Source: Amoeboaphelidium occidentale
Lineage: Eukaryota; Aphelidiomycota; Aphelidea
DNA: 64,000 nucleotides
Reading direction: 5' to 3'
Assembly: GCA_023515795.1 (NCBI GenBank)
Contig: JALGPX010000015.1
Span: 1-64,000, forward strand
The notes below the pieces were generated by a model that searched no databases, had not been told where the DNA came from, and saw nothing but the letters and a program-made list of their open reading frames with translations. Positions 54,225-64,000 of the stretch are shown here, one piece after another. Every line of letters starts with the position of its first letter. Position 1 is the first letter of the stretch. A program made the position numbers and the translations under genes.

Positions 54225-55798
54225 ATGCTTGGAAGGAATTCTACTTTGACTAAATTATTAAAACTGTCTACTTCTCCGGCTAGAGCCCATGAAGGATCAT
54301 CACTGACAAAGTGTTTAAGCTGCCATTATTCTTCAAAGGCTGATAATGAACCGAACTTCCTAGAAGCTGTCGAGATTTACTATGATAAGGCTGCGAAAAT
54401 ATCCAAAATTGATGAGGCTACTTTATCACATATGAAGGCAACTGATTCCGTTCTGAGTGTAACTTTTCCCATTGAAAGGGAAGATGGATCATTCGATATC
54501 ATCAAAGCTTACAGAGCTCAACACTCAAAGCACAAAATGCCAGTAAAGGGTGGTACTAGATACTCGCCAGAAGTTGACTTGCAGGAAGTAGAAGCTTTGG
54601 GTGCTCTAATGACTTACAAGTGCGCTGTTGTTGATGTTCCGTTTGGTGGCGCAAAAGGTGGAGTCTGTATTGACCCAAGGGCATACTCTGTCAATGAATT
54701 GGAGAGAATAACAAGAAGATATGCGATGGAATTGTGTCAGAAGAACTTTCTTGGAGCGGGTGTCGATGTACCAGCACCAGACATGGGAACCGGGCCACGG
54801 GAAATGAGTTGGATCGCTGATACATACAGGCAATTTCATCATCAAGATGTCAATGGAATAGGCTGTGTTACAGGTAAGCCAGTGTCTCAAGGAGGTATTC
54901 GTGGTAGAAATGAAGCCACTGGATTAGGTGTGTATTATGGTATCAAAGAGTTTCTGAGATTTCCTGAAGTAAGAGAAATGACTGGATTAAGAGAGAATAT
55001 AAAGGGAATGTCCATTGTTATTCAAGGATTTGGTAATGTTGGCTACTGGTCTGCTCGATTCTTTGAGAGAGGTGGAGCAAAGATTGTGGGAATTGTGGAA
55101 AGAGAAGGAGCAGTTGTGAATCCAGACGGTAAGCACGAAATATCCTGAGACCGTTGATAATTTTAGGTTTGGATATTGCGAAATTGTCTGAGCACAGAAA
55201 AGCAACAGGTTCTTTCCTTGGATTTAGCGGTGCTAAATTCGTTGATGAAAAGAAAAAATCGGAAATTATGGAAATGCCTTGTGATATTTTAATCCCTGCA
55301 GCGTTAGAGAGGCAAATTACCATGCAAAACGCTCCTCGCATTCAAGCCAAAGTAATTGGAGAAGCAGCTAATGGTCCCATTACTCCAGGAGCTCACGAGT
55401 ATTTCGTCAAGAAGAATGTTGTTGTTATCCCAGATCTATTGCTCAACGCTGGAGGAGTTACAGTTTCCTATTTCGAATGGCTAAAGAATTTACAACACGT
55501 TCGTTTCGGTAGAATGAACAAAAAATGGGAAGAGCGTGGAAGGAAGAGTTTGTTAGAAATGGTAGAAGGTCATGTTGGAAGACAATTAACCGACGCAGAA
55601 CGATTAAACTTGGTCAATGGAGCTGAAGAACATGACCTCGTTTACTCTGGCTTAGAAGAAACTATGAATAATGCTTGTATGGAGACTAGATCGACCGCTT
55701 TAGAACAGAACACTGATTACAGAACTGCTGCTTATTTGAATGCAATCAACAAGATTGCCTCGTCTCACTTGGGTAGTGGAATCATGTTCATGAAATAA
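54225..55798 (+). CDS. GDH: Mitochondrial NAD(P) glutamate dehydrogenase
   Basis: Two exons, 54225-55128 and 55167-55798, with a 38-nt intron. The product has 511 residues. The start MLGRNSTLTKLLKLSTSPAR is a likely mitochondrial presequence. The catalytic region has KMPVKGGTRYSP, CAVVDVPFGGAKGG with the active lysine, and VDVPAPDMGTGPREM. The nucleotide-binding fold has IVIQGFGNVGYW. Sequence and length fit the hexameric animal/chytrid/Dictyostelium type (GLUD1), not the large fungal Gdh2. It interconverts glutamate and 2-oxoglutarate. It begins 110 bp after the inverted-repeat block and converges on the Sec14 gene with 23 bp between stop codons. Confidence 0.95.
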
Positions 55799-55821
55799 AC
55801 CTGATGATGATATTCTATTCT

Positions 55822-56801
55822 CTAGTCTTTAATAATTTCTGCTGGTACTGGAACACAACCACCCTTCAAATGATCACATGTACAATTACCTCCCAAGAAT
55901 TTCGGTAAACTATCCAAATGGATGTCTTTCTCAATTTCAGACAAGAACTCAGATCCCATAATGCTAATTTTTGAGAGCATATTGTCATCTAACCATAATT
56001 TAATGACATTCCAAATCGATGTGAACATCCATGGAGCATTAACTACGTAAAGTTTAGCCAAACGCTCAGGATAGAATGCTTGATCCATTTCAGAAACACC
56101 CTTAACTAATTGTAATGCTGGAAGATATAATTGATGAAAACCCATTCCTTTACAATCCATAACAACTACGATCTTGTCAATATCCTCAGAGCCTTCTGGT
56201 TTGCGATCATTTGCTTCCTTCAACAGAACACGTTCCATCATTTCTTGTCCCAAGATGTGATAATTCTGCCAACCTTCGGACTGGCCAACCAATTCTTTCG
56301 CTTTGTGTAGACCAATTCTTTCATAGTAGACTGGACGTCCAGACTTATCAAACTTGTGATAAGCATTACCGCCATGGTATTTGTACATCTGCTTGTATTT
56401 CTTTAGCCAGACAGGATGATAGAAATCATCGGCATGGGGATATTCACCCAATAGTTCAGTCTGATTTACAGTAGACTGAATTTCTTGTATTTCAGTAAAG
56501 TTTGAGTCTGCGATTGTGACATAACCACGAACTGGAGTCAGAACAGGTGCGACTGGAGGCATCCTAACAGTATCCAACTTCTTCTCTTTTCTCCAAAGAT
56601 AGTTCTTGATTAAAGCCTGCTTGCCTCTAGCCTGATCCCATTTCGTTGCAACCAAGAACCTTTGAATTGTCTAAAACTTAACATGTCATATTGATCGTTG
56701 CTAACCTCATCAAGGATTTTGTAACCTTCTTTCAATAAAGCTTCTCTCAAGATCTTAACAATTGAATCGGGCTGATGTAGAAGATTGTTATCATTTGCCA
56801 T
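55822..56801 (-). CDS. Sec14/CRAL-TRIO lipid-transfer protein
   Basis: Two exons, 56801-56706 and 56670-55822, with a 35-nt intron (56671-56705). The product has 314 residues. Splicing restores the CRAL-TRIO N-terminal helix signature DETIQRFLVATKWDQARGK. The lipid-binding domain has GRPVYYERIG, VVVMDCKGMGFHQLYLPALQ, YPERLAKLYVVNAPWMF and LPKFLGGNCTCDH, all Sec14 hallmarks. Family members transfer phosphatidylinositol and phosphatidylcholine at Golgi and plasma membranes. The length is typical. Confidence 0.92.
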
Positions 56802-56912
56802 TGTTGAGCGGAACGAGATGTTAAACTCGGAAATGGTCAGATGATCCCATGACAGACAGATCGACGTTCTAGACCGAGATCGAGAACGAAAAATTCAAGA
56901 ATAATAAGAACT

Positions 56913-59900
56913 TTATGAATGGAACTTTTTACGTAATATCTTCGCCATCAGTGTTTCATCGTCTGGACTATCAACTGATATTCCTGCATCAACATTCTGC
57001 GATATAGCTCTGCTGGTCTTTGGAGAATCTTTAGCGATTGGCAAAGGTGGACTGAGCTGAGCTGATGGATCGCCATCTTGAATGAAACTAGAGAAATTGT
57101 CTGGCAACAAATAACTGAAATCGTTGTTATCCAAAAACGCGCTCAATCGCTGTGGACTTGTAATTGGAACCAAAGGAGGAGTTTTCTTTTCCGTAGATTC
57201 CTCTCTGTTCAAAGTGGTTTGAGTGCTTCTTCCAACATCGTTCAAAATGTCATCCATGTGTGCGTATCTGTCATCGTCATCAACTTCCAAAGAATAGAAT
57301 TCTTCATTTGCCATGCCTTGTGAAGATGATGTCCCTTCTTTAGCGAGCGAAACAGGGGAAACACTTTCCTTTTCTATAGTTTTCACCAGATTATCAAGAG
57401 TAGACATCATTGAATTCCTTCTGCTACTATCTTTCTCCTCTGAAAACTCGGCTGTCTGTTGAAGTATCATTTCAAGATTCAACAAACTATTCTTGCTAGA
57501 ATTTTTAGACTCTGATATTTTCTCAGGAGATTTCTCCATCTTTTTAACGCTCTTAATAACAGAATCCAGATCATCTAGCATAGAATTATGTTCAATTATT
57601 TGTGAGCTGTTCATTCTAGGTGGAGTCTCGGTAATTGGAGAATCTTTTCTTGGCGCAGGAGGAGGAGTATCATCGTGTTCCAGCTGATTTCTAGGAAGCG
57701 AACCAGATTCGTCTATGAAACCAACGGAAATTGTTGATTCTCTGATGTGCGATTTCTGTGGCAGTTTTGCTAAAGGCGTTGGTGGATCGATAGAATCCAA
57801 TACTTTGTCCTCCATTGAAAACCTTCGAGGTCTAGAATCATCTTCCTCTTGCTCCTCTGGAATGCCAGAAATAGGCTGACTGACGTGGATCGATTTTCTT
57901 TGTCCCTCTGATGCGACTCGCTGAAGCATTGAGTCGTCAAACTCATCATCAGAGTCACCATTAGATCCTTGGTTCGACTTGTCGTTGTTCTTTGACTTGA
58001 AAGCATTTCCTTTCAGCACAGACATTAGTATCGCTTTGGCAGGAGATTCTGGTTCAATAACTGATAGAATAGGAGGTCTTGATCTTGGAATATCAGGAAC
58101 AGGCATGAAAACAGATCCTTTGTTTGAAGGCATCAATGATATGCGATCTGACTTGATCTTGTATTTCCGATTCATTTCATCAATGCTTGGAGAATGTATC
58201 GCATCTAACTCAGGTAGAAGGTTCAAATTTTTCTCGCCTGCGCTTGATGTAGGGCTACCACCATCATTTTCCTCCGTTTCAAATGGAACCGGCAATCTTT
58301 TACCGACTGCAGAGTTTTGATTATTGCAATCATCAAAAGGAGCTGTCCCTTTTCCAGATGGGCTATCAATTGCCGAACTTAATGCAGACTTTTGGTCCCA
58401 AGAACGATATGAGTCTGCGTCAGAATTCAAAGCTTTTTCTCTTGCTGCCTTTTCCCATTCACTCCATCGTTTCATGATAATATCTTTTGCATTCATTGCA
58501 CCACCAGCTTTGCCATGCCCTTCATCTTCTTCGCCGTTTACCTCTCTTGTTTTGCCCCAAGTAAAATTGTCAAAGTTAATGAAGGCATACAGTGGCAAAA
58601 CAAAATTCCAGATCGGAAGGGCCAATAAGTAGATTATCATCCAGAAGAAGTACATTGGGTTCTGGGCTGTCAATAAAACTAAGAAACTCGGCAAGACTAG
58701 AATACTAAACAACATGAGAATAGGAATCAGAGTATCCTTGATGAATGATTCTTGAGGTTGGAATATAGAAGCGATGAGAAAGAATGTAAAGATAATTGCA
58801 GCTGGAAGGACAACAGTACCGAACAATTCCAGAGCCACCACAAACTGCATAGAAAAGCAAAATGTGCCACAGAGTTCTTGCACTAAAACTAGTTCCATAA
58901 GATTGTGAACGGTACTATTAATCCATCTTCTTCTTTGTGATAATAAAACAGAGAACTTTGATGGAACTTCCGTTTTACAAATGGCTTTTGGAATAAAGAT
59001 ATTCTTTCGTTTAGGGAAAGTCTTCAGCATAAGAGTTGTCAAGAATCTATCTTCGCCCAACATGAGAAGATTCTTCTTGTGAAGTGTAGTAACGGAATTC
59101 TGACTGTAAGTTTCAACGACATCAGGGTTTGCTAATATTGGAACCCAAAAGTTATTTTGCCACTTCTTGGCTTTTATCCTGTACATAGCAAAACATCCAG
59201 GCAAACAGGTAACACCACCAAACATGGACTCAAATGTTTTTGCCAAATGATGCGAGACGAAATACTCGTAAACTTGAATCATACTAACCCAAGATGCGAA
59301 TTTGTTTGATATTCTGGTTTCTCCACAAACACCCATTACAGCGACATCATTCTTCATTGCATTAACGAGATATCCTAAAGATTTTGGTTCAACCACTGTA
59401 TCAGCATCAACCATAAGGACATGTTCATAAGCATCAGGCGTAACACCAGCCACTGTATGTATTTTTGTAAATAGGTCGTACTCCAACTCCGTCATTCTAT
59501 CATCAAACATAACCTTACTTAAAAAGTTCATGAGAATCACTTGAGAGTCTCTTTTACCACGATTGCCAGGCTTCTTTTCATCTTTCTCTAAGGGACCGCC
59601 ACATTTTACCACAACTACAGCCGGGACTCGATGTTCTTGGTACTTGTAATACCCACCATAGACTTTGGCCATATTATACTGTTTGAAACCATCACCAACG
59701 GATACATATGCTTTTGGTTTTGGATTGACAAATTCTTTTCTTTGTTCCAACATGTTTACACAAATATCTGCAGTAAGCTGACCGTTTTCGCTCTGTACTA
59801 GTCCATCAGCGACAATAAAAAGTATCTTATTTCTGTCATTATATGTGGTGGCCGCAAGAGAGTCGCATGTTGCTTTGATGCCGATTTCATTTTCTGAATA

Positions 59901-61265
59901 AACAGTAACCAACATGATAACATAAGGATTGTAGGGATCAGAAGCCATCATATACACTTCAGGAGGCAGAGAATTTGACATCTTTGCCAATTCGTCTGGA
60001 GCTTTTGTGTTCCTATTTAATGCTGTGTATCTTGAGGTAAGAGGAAGAAAATTCTTCTTTCTAGTGGAAGCATTATAATCCCATGCTGATGCAGTTCCGC
60101 TCGATTTCGAGGTTTTAGCATCCATTTTTGGTGCTTTTCCGCCAGGAGATGATAAGCCTTGCTTCATCTCAGATACTGGATTCAGTTCCTTCTTGGGTTT
60201 TATCTTTGTTCGAGCAACAAACCATGAGTAAATAAGTGCCATAGAAAATCTGGCAAACACTAAGCCAAGAATAATTACTAATGCCACATAATTCATTATG
60301 GTCGAAGCCATGCAGCCTATAGATTGCTTTCCTAAATAGCCGACTCTGTACTTTTGTAGAAGACAAGGCATTGATGCAGTCGCGATGTCTGAGCTCAGCA
60401 CATACTTTGTAATATCTTCTCCAACATGGTTTATAAGAATACTATGGACCTCATCAGCGAGAAATGTTTCAGAGGCCTCTAAGTATCGACCCACATCTAG
60501 AACAATTCCATTATAGACAACTAAGTTGTACCATTCATTCCCTGTGATATTCTCCCATTCATATGAGACATCCACGCCACTGTAATACTTTTGTAGATCC
60601 TGTGGCCCAAATTTATGACAGTACCTAGGTCCATCTGCCGACTGACACGTTGATGGCGGAGGTCGGCTCACAACAACTTTTTCACAGGCATCAGAAGGAA
60701 AGTTATTGATAAACATGTTTGTAACCTGTCTTGTAGCTGGATTCCTGATATAATCTGATAAGTTACCACGATGATATGTATCCATAAAGTCATCAGGAAA
60801 ATCATACCAACGTCCAGCTATGGCCCAACTTGTTTTCTTTGGTGGATACTCAAAAGAAGATCTATCTGTTCGTTCTACGCAGACTAAGGCCTGAAACGCA
60901 AATGTAACAAAAGCCAAAACACCACACAGGAACGCGATGATCATTAATAAGGCCACCTTTTCGCGCCATGCTTGCTGCATTTCTTTATCATGCTTTCCCA
61001 TACGTCTCAAACAGCAGTTACAAAAGCAACCTGTCATAATCCATGATAGTACAGTCCACCACGTGCATACCTCTTTCTGATTAGACTCCATTAAGTTATC
61101 TTCAGAAGAATCCTGTTCTTCTTTCTGTTGCTTTGGTTTCAGCCGTTCTGGTTTTACCAGTCTTGTGTGCCTTCGTTCCAAAGTAACGGGTAGCCCATGC
61201 TCAGGGTCGTGGATCTCTTGGCGTTGTATTATCTGCTGGTTAGATCTAGGTTTGGCAGATTCCAT
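56913..61265 (-). CDS. Chitin synthase, Chs3-like (class IV type)
   Basis: A 1450-residue intronless membrane protein from the ATG at 61265. There are N-terminal spans near 75-130 and a further pair near 325-360. The GT2 catalytic core has MVDADTVVEP near 615, a GEDRFLTT acceptor motif near 745 and QRRRWINSTVHN near 777, and is followed by spans at about 795-905. The LELFGTVVLPAAI segment and topology fit Chs3/class IV (division 2) enzymes without a myosin head. The last 500 residues are a hydrophilic Ser/Pro/Asp-rich tail much longer than usual, with many SP/TP and RxxS sites, suggesting kinase control of trafficking. It makes wall or cyst chitin at the plasma membrane. Confidence 0.94.
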   Translation of the reverse strand: MESAKPRSNQQIIQRQEIHDPEHGLPVTLERRHTRLVKPERLKPKQQKEEQDSSEDNLMESNQKEVCTWWTVLSWIMTGCFCNCCLRRMGKHDKEMQQAWREKVALLMIIAFLCGVLAFVTFAFQALVCVERTDRSSFEYPPKKTSWAIAGRWYDFPDDFMDTYHRGNLSDYIRNPATRQVTNMFINNFPSDACEKVVVSRPPPSTCQSADGPRYCHKFGPQDLQKYYSGVDVSYEWENITGNEWYNLVVYNGIVLDVGRYLEASETFLADEVHSILINHVGEDITKYVLSSDIATASMPCLLQKYRVGYLGKQSIGCMASTIMNYVALVIILGLVFARFSMALIYSWFVARTKIKPKKELNPVSEMKQGLSSPGGKAPKMDAKTSKSSGTASAWDYNASTRKKNFLPLTSRYTALNRNTKAPDELAKMSNSLPPEVYMMASDPYNPYVIMLVTVYSENEIGIKATCDSLAATTYNDRNKILFIVADGLVQSENGQLTADICVNMLEQRKEFVNPKPKAYVSVGDGFKQYNMAKVYGGYYKYQEHRVPAVVVVKCGGPLEKDEKKPGNRGKRDSQVILMNFLSKVMFDDRMTELEYDLFTKIHTVAGVTPDAYEHVLMVDADTVVEPKSLGYLVNAMKNDVAVMGVCGETRISNKFASWVSMIQVYEYFVSHHLAKTFESMFGGVTCLPGCFAMYRIKAKKWQNNFWVPILANPDVVETYSQNSVTTLHKKNLLMLGEDRFLTTLMLKTFPKRKNIFIPKAICKTEVPSKFSVLLSQRRRWINSTVHNLMELVLVQELCGTFCFSMQFVVALELFGTVVLPAAIIFTFFLIASIFQPQESFIKDTLIPILMLFSILVLPSFLVLLTAQNPMYFFWMIIYLLALPIWNFVLPLYAFINFDNFTWGKTREVNGEEDEGHGKAGGAMNAKDIIMKRWSEWEKAAREKALNSDADSYRSWDQKSALSSAIDSPSGKGTAPFDDCNNQNSAVGKRLPVPFETEENDGGSPTSSAGEKNLNLLPELDAIHSPSIDEMNRKYKIKSDRISLMPSNKGSVFMPVPDIPRSRPPILSVIEPESPAKAILMSVLKGNAFKSKNNDKSNQGSNGDSDDEFDDSMLQRVASEGQRKSIHVSQPISGIPEEQEEDDSRPRRFSMEDKVLDSIDPPTPLAKLPQKSHIRESTISVGFIDESGSLPRNQLEHDDTPPPAPRKDSPITETPPRMNSSQIIEHNSMLDDLDSVIKSVKKMEKSPEKISESKNSSKNSLLNLEMILQQTAEFSEEKDSSRRNSMMSTLDNLVKTIEKESVSPVSLAKEGTSSSQGMANEEFYSLEVDDDDRYAHMDDILNDVGRSTQTTLNREESTEKKTPPLVPITSPQRLSAFLDNNDFSYLLPDNFSSFIQDGDPSAQLSPPLPIAKDSPKTSRAISQNVDAGISVDSPDDETLMAKILRKKFHS

Positions 61266-61563
61266 AATCACTTTAGACTAACTTTTGAGTTTGTGTTCAA
61301 TTCTAGACGTTGAGACAACCGGATTGGACGAACCTTGGAGCCCCTCGCTTGGACTCGATCGAAGTTACATTACTCGAGTAAGGAGTATAACGCACTTATG
61401 ACATAATGCTGTTCGTTCTTAGAATCATATCTGATCTTGTCAAATGCAATATTCTTCTTTGTTTCAACGTCGTTCGCACACCAATTCTGAAATGACAGTA
61501 AAAATTTCCGATAGCCCTTCATTATTTGTTTCTTAGGACAGCAGTTTCAGTGCGAATACGCAC
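61266..61563. promoter_or_regulatory. Divergent promoter region of chitin synthase and APC13-like gene
   Basis: These 298 bp separate the two start codons. No TATA box stands out, and no RNA gene or repeat is seen. Confidence 0.4.
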
Positions 61564-61824
61564 ATGACTAGGCCAGATTTAATAGACTTGGTGGATGATG
61601 AGTGGAGAAATGAAGTCCTGGAATTAGAAGGTTTCCGTTCTCGAAATTGTCACACGTCTGATCATTTAATAGAGGCTGAAACAGAGAGCGTCATACCAGA
61701 ACCAGTTGATGAACTGAATGACGATGTAAAGGAAACAGAAGATGAAACGAATTGGTGTGATCTTGGGCTCGATGAATTTGATCCTTCCAAGTCTGAAAAT
61801 GGCGTCAATTCAACTGGGCGATAA
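61564..61824 (+). CDS. APC13-like anaphase-promoting complex subunit
   Basis: An 86-residue acidic protein. It follows the pattern of ANAPC13/Swm1: LIDLVDDEWRNEVL matches the family's LDLIDDAWREDKL, VIPEPVDELND matches IPLNELPE, and TNWCDLGLDEF matches MKWTDLALQYL, in the same order and spacing. The protein is a small stabiliser of the TPR lobe of the cell-cycle ubiquitin ligase APC/C. The match is by eye over short motifs. AATAAA lies 7 bp after the stop. Confidence 0.55.
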   Translation: MTRPDLIDLVDDEWRNEVLELEGFRSRNCHTSDHLIEAETESVIPEPVDELNDDVKETEDETNWCDLGLDEFDPSKSENGVNSTGR

Positions 61825-61858
61825 TATTTGAATAAATGCATTATATTTCATGGGCAAA

Positions 61859-62482
61859 CTAATTCCGTAAGTATCTGGTTGAATCCCGTAACTTTTCAAT
61901 TAAGTGATCCAGACGTTCATGATTCTGTTCCTCTTGTACGAACCACATTTTCCATAATCGAGCACGTGATATTTCCGCATCAAATAGCCTCTTCTCATTA
62001 TCTTTCAGTTTGGATTGTGTAATCTTTAGCTCATTGATCAGGTTTACTTGGATAGTCTGAGACTCTGCTAACGATGATGTTGCTCTCTCCAATAACTTCT
62101 CATAGCTCTTGATCTTTTCTTGTTGCTTTTGAGTTTCTTCATCTGAGTCTCTGTCCTCGTCTGAGTCGTCGTCGCCATATCTAGATGTTCTAGTGAGAGG
62201 TTTCGGAGGTTGCGGTGCTTTTCTTGAGAATGTAGATGATGGTCTTGGTAAAGGTACAGGATATCCACCTAGAGTGGGTGTAGTCGATCTTGATCTACTT
62301 GAAGCAGTGCTCATTAGATAATTTGGTGCTGGAGACGTTCGATGTTCTTCTTCTTGTATCGGTTCAATTCTTGATGCAGTGCTATTCAATTTCTGCGAGA
62401 ACTGCTTTGCTGACTTTATTACACTGCTACTTGGTCTGATATTTGATGGTGTAGGTTGAGACAAAGACCTGGGCCTTTGCAT
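61859..62482 (-). CDS. Ser/Pro-rich protein with C-terminal coiled coil
   Basis: A 207-residue protein from the ATG at 62482; upstream in-frame codons lack an ATG. Residues 1-110 are basic and Ser/Thr/Pro-rich (RPSSTFSRKAPQPPKP), with an acidic patch (DDDSDEDRDSDEE). The C-terminal 85 residues form a coiled coil (KIKSYEKLLERATSSLAES...). I do not recognise the family. It may be a cytoskeletal or centrosomal adaptor. It converges on the APC13-like gene with 34 bp between stop codons. Confidence 0.6.
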   Translation of the reverse strand: MQRPRSLSQPTPSNIRPSSSVIKSAKQFSQKLNSTASRIEPIQEEEHRTSPAPNYLMSTASSRSRSTTPTLGGYPVPLPRPSSTFSRKAPQPPKPLTRTSRYGDDDSDEDRDSDEETQKQQEKIKSYEKLLERATSSLAESQTIQVNLINELKITQSKLKDNEKRLFDAEISRARLWKMWFVQEEQNHERLDHLIEKLRDSTRYLRN

Positions 62483-62559
62483 AAAGTATCGCAAAGATGA
62501 AACAATTGCTTCTCAAGACAGCGAAAAATCGCCATGATTTCTATTAACAATCTCTCTCA

Positions 62560-64000
62560 TCACTTTGATACCTCTTCTTCTTGCTCCTTGTCATTCTCTG
62601 TAACTCTTGTAAATACGTCTTCTAGTGATGCCTGTGAGAAGTTTATGTCCTTCGTCTTGGCTTTCCAGTCGCTCTTCTCTATCTCTTCGAGAAGCGCCAC
62701 AATTCCACTATCAGAGCCTGGTGCCAAGTTGAATTTTGTATAAATATATCTAATGCTGTCTATAGTAATGCTCTTATCTTTTCTGTAATCATGAGAGGCA
62801 TTCACGTATGCTAACAAGAATTCGAAAAACTTTTCCTTGAGTTCTGGATGAATACAAACTGTCATACAATAACCAGAGTAATGGTTTTTTAATTTCATGG
62901 AAGTCCCAAGAGTTTTGATTTTGCCTTGGCTCATGACAGCAATCTTGTCTCCAATTGCATCAGCCTCTTCCTAACAAAATAAGATCGAAATTTTAAAGCT
63001 AGACTTACCATTGAATGCGTAGTCATCAAGATCGATCTCCCTTTTCTCATCCGAAGAATTAAATTCCAAATGTCTCTTCTAACATACGGGTCCATACCAG
63101 ATGTTGGCTCATCAAGAATGACCAGCTTAGGATCACCGACAAAACTGATGGAAACACTGAGTCTTCTCTTCATTCCTCCAGAAAAAGTCCCGACAGCTTT
63201 GTCTGCAACTTTGAGCAGTTGGACATCAGAAAGTAAATTCTCCACGCATGTCCTGATTTCAGCTCTAGGCATCCCCTTAAGTTCAGCGTAGAGTTGTAAA
63301 TGCTCCCTTGCTGTAAGCTCATCCCATAGAATTTCAAACTGTGAACACAATCCTAAACTCTTCCTAATTTGATCAATCTGTTCATTGACAGAAAACCCAT
63401 CAATAATAGCATCGCCTTTCGTTGACCTTAGAAGTCCAATAAGGATGTTTATCAGAGTGGATTTTCCAGCTCCGTTATGACCAAGAAGAACGAAAACTTG
63501 CTCCGATTCTGCAGCAAACCAGACCTCATCCACGGCATTAAATGTGGTGCGCTTTTTCTTCTTCTTAACGTTAAACTTTTTCACTACGCCCCTAACTTGC
63601 AATAAAGAACCACCAACTACGTTGGAACTATTATTGGCAGTTTGTCCTTGGACATAAAGCTTTTCTTCGAATACTTCTGCATCCTCCTCATTAATTGAAC
63701 CAAATCTAGATAAAGACATTTGAGACTCCAAAGAGACAAGAGATGCCATATTTTCTTTTGAGTTTGTGATGGAAGCATCTTGCTGTGGTTGCTGTTTTTT
63801 CGAAAACCAAAAGCTGGATTTCAAAAAGAAATTCCAAGGGCGTGGTTCTCCATTAGGAGAAGGCAGAACTTGATCCAAATATGAAGCCAGTATGATGAAG
63901 ATAACGGCATTCAAGACGAGACGTACTAAAGAATCGGAGGCGTTTGGAATTGGAACTTCAAAAACAGTATTTGCATCATCTTCAAACGTGTGGTTCACAT
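62560..64000 (-). CDS. ABC transporter subfamily A, C-terminal part (gene continues beyond the window)
   Basis: An exon running from beyond 64000 to 63009 and a last exon 62970-62560, with a 38-nt intron (62971-63008). The visible 466 residues begin with the linker typical of ABCA proteins (ASYLDQVLPSPNGEPRPWNF). The nucleotide-binding domain has Walker A GHNGAGKST, Q-loop LCSQFEILWDELTAREHL, signature FSGGMKRRLS, Walker B LVILDEPTSGMDP and H-loop TTHSMEEADA. The regulatory tail ends with NFSQASLEDVFTRVTE. Membrane domains lie outside the window. ABCA proteins move lipids; they are absent from most Dikarya, which is informative for the lineage. Whether it is half- or full-size cannot be seen. 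Confidence 0.93.

Overview
The window comes from a compact eukaryotic genome with very short spliceosomal introns. Fifteen introns in protein-coding genes could be placed by in-frame homology; all are 33-50 nt and seven are exactly 35 nt. The gene content points to a fungus or close fungal relative. It includes a Chs3-type chitin synthase, squalene epoxidase, imidazoleglycerol-phosphate dehydratase (HIS3), a Spt7-like SAGA subunit, a Snf2/Sth1 remodeller, a P5A ATPase, an animal/chytrid-like mitochondrial glutamate dehydrogenase and an ABCA transporter. Crinkler-like effectors, a Fanzor nuclease and an ABCA protein together favour an early-diverging zoosporic or endoparasitic lineage (chytrid, Cryptomycota or aphelid type). 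The species cannot be fixed from the sequence alone.

Region 1 (1 to about 8,250) is accessory. It carries a Crinkler-like protein (header plus P-loop NTPase), a decayed paralogue of its N-terminus, a fragment resembling ferroportin, and a broken Fanzor gene (eukaryotic TnpB relative) preceded by a hairpin and a perfect 26-bp palindrome. A 76-bp direct repeat lies at base 1 and again at 7893. The join to the next region is marked by a single N and a 91-bp duplication, so the linkage of this block to the housekeeping genes is uncertain.

Region 2 (8,252-34,012) is dense housekeeping: SPF1-type ATPase, GPI mannosyltransferase PIG-B, SNF2 ATPase, a 1103-aa coiled-coil protein, a BTB-like protein, CPSF160/CFT1, a TMCO4-type hydrolase, SPT7 and an uncharacterised PD-(D/E)XK-like protein. 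CFT1 and the TMCO4 gene are head to head with only 29 bp between start codons.

Region 3 (34,019-51,783) mixes housekeeping genes with abundant trinucleotide microsatellites: sphingosine-kinase-like, NEDD8, a TMEM33/Pom33-like protein, a secreted cysteine-rich protein, an HNH nuclease, proteasome PSMB4, a propeller receptor-like protein, HIS3, PIN4, a PPTC7-type phosphatase, ERG1, two low-complexity genes and a GYF protein. Four further single Ns lie here. Each sits between two near-identical copies of the same sequence that differ mainly in microsatellite length, so parts of several genes are artificially doubled.

Region 4 (51,841-54,114) is a 2.27-kb block bounded by 25-bp perfect inverted repeats. 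It carries a frameshifted Crinkler-type kinase gene.

Region 5 (54,225-64,000) returns to housekeeping: glutamate dehydrogenase, a Sec14/CRAL-TRIO protein, chitin synthase, an APC13-like protein, a small coiled-coil protein and the C-terminal part of an ABCA transporter that runs off the window. Neighbouring genes are often divergent with tiny promoters or convergent with 6-30 bp between stop codons, so 5' and 3' untranslated regions must overlap.
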